NCBI GenBank assembly: GCA_029571495.1 | Contig: JAKPSO010000668.1 | Span: forward strand, 1-20,812 | Length of the DNA: 20,812 bases | Direction of reading: 5' to 3' | DNA from: Pseudomonadota bacterium | GTDB lineage: Bacteria > Pseudomonadota > Gammaproteobacteria > Burkholderiales > Casimicrobiaceae | Shown here: positions 14,763 through 20,812 of the stretch, piece by piece | Layout of the letters: every line of letters starts with the position of its first letter | Position numbering within the stretch: the first letter of the stretch is position 1 | The notes under the pieces: generated by a model | Databases searched by the model: none | Told to the model about the DNA's origin: nothing | The model's input: the letters and a program-made list of their open reading frames with translations, nothing else | Program-made: the position numbers and the translations under genes

Positions 14763-16709
14763 TCAAGTAAGTTTCATAGGACCGATGTACTCCTTGGACC
14801 ACACGAGCCCCGTGTAGAACAGCGTTCGGTCAACGGTCGCAACGGTCTTGCCACCGTGGTACCAGTTGAGCCAAAGGCCGGCAACGCCGAGTTCTCGACA
14901 GGGCCTGAGCACTTCCGAGTCATAGGCGAACGAATCGCGTGGAGTTCGAAAAACCATACCGGTTCGCTCATAGACCAACTTTCCATCAATCCATGCGCGC
15001 AATTCGCCGTCAGGTACGAAGCTGGGAGCTGTGACCGAAATCGTGTTGAGTTTGAGCTCGGTCTCAATGCAGTACCACTGCCCGGCGTAGAGCACCCCGC
15101 CGGTTCCCGAGCGTTGCCCCCACCGCTCCTCCGCGCTAGTCTGCATCGAGCCGTAGTTGTATCCCGGAGGGTTGTTAACCAAAAAGTCGTACAGGTGAAA
15201 TCCAGGGGCCCAACCGCCTTCGTCTGGACCGCCTGTGCCGGCATCGCATTCGGCCCAACCCAAGCGCATCTGCCAACCTCTGCCCCCACCGGACGAGCCA
15301 CTAACGCCACCGTAGGAGGTAGTGTGGTCGGGCCCAATGCCAAACTTACCGGTGTAATCAGTCCATGCAAAGCTGTTCGGCGAACCGGAGTCATCATGGT
15401 AGACGTGATAGCGCTTCTCGACTGGTGTCAGCAGCGGTGTTCCGAGTCTCACGTAGTAGCGAACAAAAATGCGGCCCAAGCGCCCAAACAATGGTTCGGG
15501 GAGAAATATCTTTGCGTTACCGGCCAACGTCCCGCTGTATCCGACGACACTCCCATCATGCACACCCGGTTCTGCGGGCATGTGAATGCGCAAGGCTCCA
15601 AGTCCTGCGGCAAGTGGCGCAAAGCCCTCTCCGCTGAAAGTGGAGCTAACCAACGTCCAACGTGGATCAGCGTTTACCCATTTCCCCAAACCATTGTGCG
15701 GAAATTTGGTTAGGTCTGACGCACCAGTACCGAAGATTGCGGGATCGTAGTTACGTTCAACGCCAAAGTTCCCGTCACCGGTATGCACGAAGTCTGCGAG
15801 CGCGGTGCCATCGATGTATCGATGAGTACCGATGACAGAAGGATCGGCGCTTATGCCTTCGTCAAATTTTCCCGAACCTGCAGCTACGCCCTGCGGCCCC
15901 AACACCGTCGATACAGGTGGGTCCAACAGAAAGGCGTCGAGCGTCGCGTTGTTGCCGCTCCAGTGCTGCGTCAAAACGAAAGTCAATGTCGCTGACATCA
16001 CTGCGTTGGAAGGTCGCTCGAACTCCACAAAGACAGGTAGAGGGAAATCGGCACTTGTCGACGAGGGGCCCGTGGATGAGGCACCATTCAGTGCTACTAA
16101 CCGAGACACAAGCCGCGAGCGAAGCCCGTTTGTATAGGTCACGTCGATGTAGGGTGCTTCGAATTGGGGGTGAAATAATCCCGCAATCGCGCGCTCCGCA
16201 TTTCGTTGGGCAAAAACAAAAGCACACCAGCGGCGTGACACCTGCACAAATTGCAACGTCGTCGTCACGTCGACGCTATAGCTCGCAGCCGCTGTAGCAC
16301 CGATGACTTTGTCGACCGCTACCGAAAACCATGGCACCGTGCCGTGGCGCGCCAGATTGCGATCAATCCAATCGCCTCCGAGACGGGTCCACTCCCACCC
16401 TGAATGAAAGTCGACGTAACGTTCTGTGGGGCCAAAAATGTCCCACAACATATCCGTGCCACCCGGTAAACGACTGGCTATAGTGCGACGACGGACAGTC
16501 TGAAACAAATATTGGTGCGCATTTCGATAGACGCGAGACGTTGCGGGTGGACAAAATACGGGGCGTGCAGCATTGGCCGCTGCGAGTACGTTCAATCCAA
16601 TGGCGCTGGCACTCGCAAAAAGTAACTTCAGAAATCCGCGCCGTTCCGGTTCAGGTCGTTGGTGTTGCTTCCGAAACAATTGAACGGAAACGTCTTGGCT
16701 GATACTCAT
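14763..16709 (-). CDS. Tat-exported protein with polysaccharide-lyase-like C-terminal domain
   Basis: A 648-residue protein. The N-terminus carries a twin-arginine signal, PERRGFLKLLFASASAIGL (R23-R24), and an A-x-A site near residue 48, so it is exported folded, via Tat. The middle (about 60-300) is not recognised; YSVDVTTTLQF is a beta-rich segment. The C-terminal ~250 residues resemble jelly-roll polysaccharide lyases: IFVRYYVRL, GWQMRLGWAE, GQWYCIETELKLN, DGELRAWIDGKLVYERTGM and LWLNWYHGG. The WYCIE strand and the W-I-D-G turn are typical of that fold. No lyase activity is proved. It follows the dockerin-like gene by about 60 bases on the same strand, suggesting a shared secreted function. 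Confidence 0.8.
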   Translation of the reverse strand: MSISQDVSVQLFRKQHQRPEPERRGFLKLLFASASAIGLNVLAAANAARPVFCPPATSRVYRNAHQYLFQTVRRRTIASRLPGGTDMLWDIFGPTERYVDFHSGWEWTRLGGDWIDRNLARHGTVPWFSVAVDKVIGATAAASYSVDVTTTLQFVQVSRRWCAFVFAQRNAERAIAGLFHPQFEAPYIDVTYTNGLRSRLVSRLVALNGASSTGPSSTSADFPLPVFVEFERPSNAVMSATLTFVLTQHWSGNNATLDAFLLDPPVSTVLGPQGVAAGSGKFDEGISADPSVIGTHRYIDGTALADFVHTGDGNFGVERNYDPAIFGTGASDLTKFPHNGLGKWVNADPRWTLVSSTFSGEGFAPLAAGLGALRIHMPAEPGVHDGSVVGYSGTLAGNAKIFLPEPLFGRLGRIFVRYYVRLGTPLLTPVEKRYHVYHDDSGSPNSFAWTDYTGKFGIGPDHTTSYGGVSGSSGGGRGWQMRLGWAECDAGTGGPDEGGWAPGFHLYDFLVNNPPGYNYGSMQTSAEERWGQRSGTGGVLYAGQWYCIETELKLNTISVTAPSFVPDGELRAWIDGKLVYERTGMVFRTPRDSFAYDSEVLRPCRELGVAGLWLNWYHGGKTVATVDRTLFYTGLVWSKEYIGPMKLT

Positions 16710-16770
16710 ATTGTCGTCCCCGAGGGTTCGCCGCCTACAAAGCGGCGACTTGGATGTCTTGCGGAAGAAT

Positions 16771-17289
16771 CTATGGAGTGCCGAGCACGTCGTGACTCGT
16801 CGAACGTGTCGTGGCGGGGCCGGGTAATGGCGCGAACAAAACTGGAACGGTGTTCACGATGCATCCCGCAGCTAGATAGCTCTGCACAGCAATGGAGGTA
16901 GGACGGGCCCCGGCCCCGAGGTTGAGGCCATCCGTTAATGCGCCACCACGAAACCCAGCCAAGTACCGCGCCACAATGGCGATGTCGACCTCGTCGATTT
17001 GGTTGTCGCCGTTGACGTCGATGGCGCAACTTGCATTGTCGATAGTGCTGGTAATCTGGGCTGCTGTCAGTCCCGCGATCTTTGCGTAGCGTGTGTTTGC
17101 GAGCAGCGATGCATCAGAAATGTTTAACGCGTACCGTCGCAACAGAAGCACGTCGCTCGTTGCATCCGCGACGCCTCCGTCAAACGCTCCGAACGGGCAA
17201 ACTGCTAGAGTCGCGCTCGAGGAGAGCACGAACGTGCAAAGGCATACGGTGGTAGACGCAACGCGACGTGGCGTCGAGACTTTTTTCAT
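16771..17289 (-). CDS. Secreted dockerin-like calcium-binding protein
   Basis: A 172-residue protein with a signal peptide (about 1-30, TTVCLCTFVLSSSATLAV). One clear dockerin type I loop, D91-V-N93-G-D95-NQIDEVD102, is followed by the helix IAIVARYLAG. An earlier half repeat, ADATSDVLLLRRYAL (41-55), keeps the helix but has a degraded loop. The two are therefore an uneven dockerin pair. GGGAG lies 5 bases before the ATG. Without a visible cohesin in the window, its partner is unknown. Similar modules occur in non-cellulosomal proteobacterial secreted proteins. The lyase-like gene downstream is its likely functional neighbour. Confidence 0.82.
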   Translation of the reverse strand: MKKVSTPRRVASTTVCLCTFVLSSSATLAVCPFGAFDGGVADATSDVLLLRRYALNISDASLLANTRYAKIAGLTAAQITSTIDNASCAIDVNGDNQIDEVDIAIVARYLAGFRGGALTDGLNLGAGARPTSIAVQSYLAAGCIVNTVPVLFAPLPGPATTRSTSHDVLGTP

Positions 17290-17661
17290 GCAAACTCCCG
17301 CAGGAAACAGTACAAGTTCACGTGACTTTTAGCAGGTGAAACATAGTGCTATCAGTTGATACACACAGTGTCACCAAGTTGCTTGCGCATAAGCGGAACG
17401 ACGACTTTGGAGTAGTTTTCGACGGTTCGCGTACGGCGTGGTGGGGCTACCCAAATCGACCTGTATCCAGCGCGGGCGTCGAAAGGTGTTTCGACGGCAA
17501 CGGAGTACGCATCGCTCGGCGACGTTACTCGACGACGATGTCAGCAGAGATGCTTTGGGAGGCGCATCCGAGTGATTTCAACTCGAAAAAAAGCAACCCC
17601 GATTTGCTCGCAGATACTGGGGCCAACCGCTGTGGCTTGCACCCGGCATATGAGTTCTCTA
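17290..17661. other. Intergenic region between sigZ and the dockerin-like gene
   Basis: About 370 bases with no supported gene. A plus-strand 150-codon frame (17346-17798) runs antisense into sigZ and has no recognisable motif. The promoter of the dockerin-like gene should lie here; TTGGTG followed 17 bases later by TGATAG on the minus strand is possible but weak. Confidence 0.45.
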
Positions 17662-18246
17662 TCACTTCCGGCAGGCGCAGCCGCCCGTCTCGCGTGTCTG
17701 GAAGCCCTCCAAACGACCGTCCGTGGCACGTTCAAGATCGCAGCACGACGACAATCGTTCTCGTAACATCGCTCGCGCGCGACCGACTCGACTTTTGATC
17801 GCCGACACGGTCAGGTTTCCATTTGCTTCTGCGATTGCGGCAAGTGGCTCGTTACGAAAGTCGGCGGCTAACAGAGCATCTCGGTATCGGGGTGGCAATG
17901 TGTGTACCAACGGTTGCATGCAGAGGGCTAATGACTGAAAGCTGCTAAGGTCCTCGAGTTCGATGTCGGGCGGTTCTTCGAGAAGAGGCTCCTGCTCAAG
18001 TTGTCGCGTCCGATAGTGGTCTATCACGGTCGTCCGCACTACTTGGTGAAGCCATGCGGCCAGATTGCCCGGCGCGTGTCCCTCCCGCATCGATCGGACC
18101 GCTTTGACGAAGACGTCCTGAAGTAAGTCCTCCGCCAATTGCGGGTCACGAACTCTGTAGCGAATTGCGGCCAACAACCCACGTCTCAACTGCTTGTACG
18201 CAGCCGTCAGCGCCGCTTCCTGCTCCGCCGCACTTTCCACCGTCAC
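17662..18246 (-). CDS. sigZ: SigZ-type ECF RNA polymerase sigma factor
   Basis: A 194-residue ECF sigma factor. Region 2 (about 20-85) has RDPQLAEDLLQDVFVKAVRS and NLAAWLHQVVRTTVIDHYRT. Region 4 (about 112-165) has LPPRYRDALLAADFRNEPLA and LTVSAIKSRVGRARAMLRE. After region 4 a short cysteine tail, LSSCCDLERATDGRLEGF then GGCACRK (C168, C169, C190, C192), matches SigZ-type factors. It starts with GTG at 18246, whose GTGA overlaps the desaturase stop, so it is translated by coupling. No anti-sigma gene is adjacent, so the cysteine tail may itself sense thiol stress or metal. That is inference. Confidence 0.92.
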   Translation of the reverse strand: MTVESAAEQEAALTAAYKQLRRGLLAAIRYRVRDPQLAEDLLQDVFVKAVRSMREGHAPGNLAAWLHQVVRTTVIDHYRTRQLEQEPLLEEPPDIELEDLSSFQSLALCMQPLVHTLPPRYRDALLAADFRNEPLAAIAEANGNLTVSAIKSRVGRARAMLRERLSSCCDLERATDGRLEGFQTRETGGCACRK

Positions 18247-19223
18247 TTCACCGCTCCTTTGCGTGCTGTCGCGTACTTACCAAACATCGAAATGGGTCCA
18301 AGCACTTGCGCCCAGTACCGATCCTTGGGAACCTTCATCGCGCTTGCTGCCTCCAGACCCGGACTGCCAGGCTGTTCGCGTGCACTGCGTCGAAACGTTC
18401 CAAATACTAAATCCCAGACAGAGAGAACCGAGCCGAAGTTCACGTTCGCCTGACCGGGCCGCGAGTCATGATGCCAGCGGTGCAGCTCGTTGGTACTGAA
18501 AATGTAATTGAGAGGCCCAAAGCGCAAGTTGGCGTTGGCGTGCTGGAAAGCAGCCGCGGCAATTGCGACGCACGAGAGGGCCAGTAGTGTGACGTCGTCA
18601 ATTCCAAGAAATAGAAGCACGGCGTAGCCACCTAGCTGATGCCACGCAATGTTCACCGGATGGCTTCTAAACCCGTTAAGCCAGTAGATTCGCTCTGCGC
18701 TGTGGTGCAGCGCATGAAAACCCCACATTGGTGGCCACCGGTGCGAGAGACGATGCAACCAATACTCTCCAAGCCCTGCAACCAACAACGCTGTTACCAA
18801 CTTAAACGCCACTGAATGTTGGTGGTTGAACAATCCAAGGCCTTCGGGTCGTCCTGCGACGTCCCAAAGCCCGTAGACGGCTACCGGCCAGAAAGACTTG
18901 AGCGCGGGGTCCACAATAGCCATCATGACCGCCATCGAAGTGCCGTCGACGACGAGGTCTCGGTCAGCTGGTTGGCGGATCGAATGGTCGTACGGGATCA
19001 AGTGTTCTGCCAACCACACCAGTACTAGGCAAGTTGACAGTACAGCGAACATGACCAGTGGGGGCGCAGCGCCGTACGCCGGGAGCGCCAACGGAAGTCC
19101 AATTGCGGCACCAATACCAAGCGGATACGCGAGCACCCCAAAGGTACTTGTGCCGGCATCGCTCGTCCGGATAGTTGGCACGTCGTACTGCCGGCGATTG
19201 CGATGGAATTGCTTGCTGTTCAT
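18243..19223 (-). CDS. Fatty acid hydroxylase / sterol desaturase family membrane protein
   Basis: A 326-residue di-iron membrane enzyme. Histidine boxes are H157RLSH161, H170-A-L-H173-H174 and H248-R-W-H251-H252. Several hydrophobic segments precede and separate them (about 30-72, 95-118, 137-153 and 200-225). The family uses O2 and a di-iron centre to hydroxylate or desaturate lipids; the exact lipid is unknown. The start is ATG 19223, because its ATGA overlaps the stop of the DUF6428 frame; a TTG nine bases upstream is less likely. Its own stop overlaps the SigZ start by four bases. It is the middle gene of a three-gene coupled operon. Confidence 0.92.
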   Translation of the reverse strand: MNSKQFHRNRRQYDVPTIRTSDAGTSTFGVLAYPLGIGAAIGLPLALPAYGAAPPLVMFAVLSTCLVLVWLAEHLIPYDHSIRQPADRDLVVDGTSMAVMMAIVDPALKSFWPVAVYGLWDVAGRPEGLGLFNHQHSVAFKLVTALLVAGLGEYWLHRLSHRWPPMWGFHALHHSAERIYWLNGFRSHPVNIAWHQLGGYAVLLFLGIDDVTLLALSCVAIAAAAFQHANANLRFGPLNYIFSTNELHRWHHDSRPGQANVNFGSVLSVWDLVFGTFRRSAREQPGSPGLEAASAMKVPKDRYWAQVLGPISMFGKYATARKGAVK

Positions 19224-19786
19224 ACGCAGCACAACTCGGAAGCATCACTTCCTTCAGGCCGTTCTCGTGGCGCGCAGCAGGCAGTAGCGGACGCGGTCGA
19301 TCGGGGCGCGACGGTCGGGGCACAGCAAGAGGCATCTGCGTCCGGTCGTGTACACGAAGAACCACTACGCGTAGCTGCCTTGCACTGAGTGCGCGCGCCC
19401 ACTGAGGTAACGTGCAACTCTCCAGAGTCGCTGAGTTCCACACCGCTGACATGGAAGCGTTGCGCGGCGCCGTCTCCCTGTGCGCGGAACTCAAGCACGA
19501 CGTCACTATCGGGAAAAAGGGTCACCTGCGTTTGCGATCGCAGTAGGATTTCCGAAGCCTTTTGAGCGGTCATGTACCGTTCTCCGGTATCGACGCTAGG
19601 CTCAAGCAATTGCAACACGGTCTAGGTCCAGCGATCCACCGCACCGCCGCAGTCAATCGCGTTGATTGTCGCGCTGAGTACTTCAGTGAGATGGTAGTCT
19701 CGGTGGATCCTTTTGGTGTCGAATTCAAACACCAATTCGCGCTCGGGATGACGTGCCAATCGTGACGCGAAGTCAGCGTATTTCAT
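19220..19786 (-). pseudogene. DUF6428 gene interrupted by an in-frame TAG codon
   Basis: ATG 19786, with AGAG upstream, opens MKYADFASRLARHPERELVF, EFDTKRIHRDYHLTEV and NAIDCGGAVDRWT, the N-terminus of DUF6428. TAG follows at 19622-19624. The same frame continues immediately as TVLQLLEPSVDTGERYM, TAQKASEILLRSQTQV and FHVSGVELSDSGELHV, which is the rest of the domain. In relatives as I recall them, Glu normally precedes this Thr-Val, so a single GAG to TAG change explains it. The full frame is 188 codons. The C-terminal tail holds eight cysteines, including CCAP, CCAP and a final CCV. The frame ends in TGA overlapping the desaturase ATG. It may be a young pseudogene, a readthrough gene, two separate translated ORFs (a GTG at 19618 could restart), or a sequencing error. 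Confidence 0.8.
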
Positions 19787-20110
19787 ATTAATCTCTTCAG
19801 AATTTGAGTTGGGAATACAACCCGGGCGAAAGCAGAAACTGCCAGTCTTCACGCTCGGTATGTGTATTGACGCAATTCTGAAAAAAGGTCGCAATGTGGA
19901 CCACGCGTAGCGCAACGCGGCCTAGGAGCGCGCGATTTCCAACGCCAAAATCGACGGGCACGTTTTGGTCAGTTGCCCGGACTGGCACGCAATTCAAAGG
20001 ACGGCGCTACGACGGGAGCTATGTGCGGCGCGAGCTTGACCGAGCGCAAGGGAATACAACGGAGAATTGCTCAAGTCCGACGCTACGCTAACTTGGCCGA
20101 ATGCTTTCTG
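19787..20110. other. Intergenic region upstream of the DUF6428 operon
   Basis: About 320 bases between the aminotransferase stop and the DUF6428 start. No gene is supported. It must carry the promoter of the DUF6428-desaturase-sigZ operon, but I find no clear -35/-10 pair. An 11-base sequence, GGGAATACAAC, occurs twice (about 19815 and 20051); this is short enough to be chance. Confidence 0.45.
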
Positions 20111-20812
20111 CTAGCTTCGGCACTCAGCTATCGCAGCGGAAAGCGCAGTTACGCCCCGATGAATGTCTTCAACAGTCGGCGTAACGAACGAAAGACGCAG
20201 GGAACGTGCGTCGCCGCCGCCGGCGTAAAAGGGGGCGCCAGGAACAAACGCGACGCCCCTCTCCACTGCCTTAGGCAACAGTGCTACCGCATCCATTCCC
20301 GCGGGTAGACGCGCCCACAGGAACATGCCGCCAGCAGGCACGTTCCACGTGAGCGAGGTGTCGGGCTGTGTCGCAGCGTTGGGGAAGTGAGTGCTAAGCG
20401 CGTGCAACATAGCGTCGCGTTGAGTTTTGTACAGTGCTCGGATAGTGGGCACATGACGGTCCAAAAAACCGTCTTGCATTACTTCAGCAATGAGTCGCTG
20501 GTTGAAGCTTGGACTGTGTAGGTCTCCGGCTTGTTTGGCTTGAAGCAGCTTGGGGTACACATCCTTTGGCGCCACGATAAAGCCCATGCGCAGACCCGGC
20601 GCGAGCACTTTGGAGAACGAACCGAGGTAGATACCGCCTTCGGGGTTGCGTGCCGTCAGCGGTGCTGGGGGCGGTTGATCAAACCATAGATCGCCGTAGG
20701 GGTTGTCTTCCATGATTGGCAAACCTCTGCGCGCCGCTACTGCGCTGAGTGCCACGCGACGGGCCTCGCTCATAGTGCGCCCCGTGGGATTTTGGAAGTT
20801 GGGCAGCACATA
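20111..20812 (-). CDS. PLP-dependent aminotransferase, class I/II (LysN / 2-aminoadipate-type), N-terminus cut by window edge
   Basis: The frame is open to the right edge, so only the last 233 residues are seen. Fold-type I aminotransferase motifs appear in order: LPNFQNPTG (the N-P-x-G loop), MEDNPYGDLWF, the PLP-lysine segment LGSFSKVLAPGLRMGF, GGMFLWARLP and SLRLSF with the substrate-carboxylate arginine. This fits 2-aminoadipate/aromatic aminotransferases of the LysN/ARO8 type, and also the C-terminal domain of MocR/GntR regulators. The missing N-terminus would tell these apart. It is on the same strand as the DUF6428 operon, about 320 bases upstream, and so probably is a separate unit. 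Confidence 0.88.
   Translation of the reverse strand, partial: YVLPNFQNPTGRTMSEARRVALSAVAARRGLPIMEDNPYGDLWFDQPPPAPLTARNPEGGIYLGSFSKVLAPGLRMGFIVAPKDVYPKLLQAKQAGDLHSPSFNQRLIAEVMQDGFLDRHVPTIRALYKTQRDAMLHALSTHFPNAATQPDTSLTWNVPAGGMFLWARLPAGMDAVALLPKAVERGVAFVPGAPFYAGGGDARSLRLSFVTPTVEDIHRGVTALSAAIAECRS

Noticed and set aside
14733..15713. 326-codon open frame on the plus strand
   Set aside because: It is entirely antisense to the Tat-exported protein gene, with no recognisable motif; the minus-strand frame has a signal peptide and domain structure.
17346..17798. 150-codon plus-strand frame
   Set aside because: It runs antisense into sigZ, has no motif or ribosome-binding site, and looks like chance.
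1..20812. CRISPR array, insertion sequence or prophage
   Set aside because: No regularly spaced repeats, transposase, integrase or phage structural genes were found by reading both strands.

Overview
The window reads as chromosomal DNA of a moderately GC-rich proteobacterium. A gammaproteobacterium is likeliest, judging from the mix of a YiiM-type MOSC protein, DUF1499, DUF4442, DUF2867, SigZ and DUF6428 families, Tat export and an outer-membrane beta-barrel. This placement is inference, because no rRNA, tRNA or core marker lies in the window. I see no CRISPR array, insertion sequence or tRNA. About 25 protein genes are supported. Two are cut by the window edges, one is interrupted by an in-frame amber codon, and one short 3' gene remnant is present.

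Left part (1-3592): the C-terminal part of a UvrD/Rep-like SF1 helicase, then a non-coding stretch with two related terminator-like hairpins. Next comes a VapB/VapC-type toxin-antitoxin pair on the minus strand, a TerB-DUF697 membrane-associated protein and a YiiM-like MOSC protein. The 3' end of the TerB-DUF697 gene is present a second time, degenerate, on the far side of the toxin-antitoxin pair. The pair is therefore flanked by same-orientation copies of that gene end.

Middle (4039-8367): a DUF1499 membrane protein; a TetR repressor divergent from a DUF4442 hotdog protein, with a perfect 15-bp palindrome between them; and a MerR regulator divergent from an MFS exporter. The exporter promoter has the MerR-family layout: a 19-bp spacer carrying a SoxR-box-like dyad.

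Minus-strand block (8470-14657): a small membrane protein, an HSL-type esterase, a DUF2867 protein overlapping a MAPEG protein, and then an apparent operon DUF2975 - CPBP protease - small XRE regulator - exported alpha/beta hydrolase. An OmpA-like beta-barrel protein lies upstream of that operon. Many of these products are membrane or lipid related.

Right part (14763-20812): a Tat-exported protein with a polysaccharide-lyase-like C-terminus and a small secreted dockerin-like protein. Then follows a tight operon, DUF6428 - fatty acid hydroxylase/sterol desaturase - SigZ-type ECF sigma factor. Its two junctions are 4-base overlaps (ATGA and GTGA). The first gene carries a TAG codon in frame, and both the first and last products have cysteine-rich tails. 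A PLP-dependent aminotransferase runs off the right edge. The DUF6428-desaturase-SigZ operon is the most interesting unit in the window.
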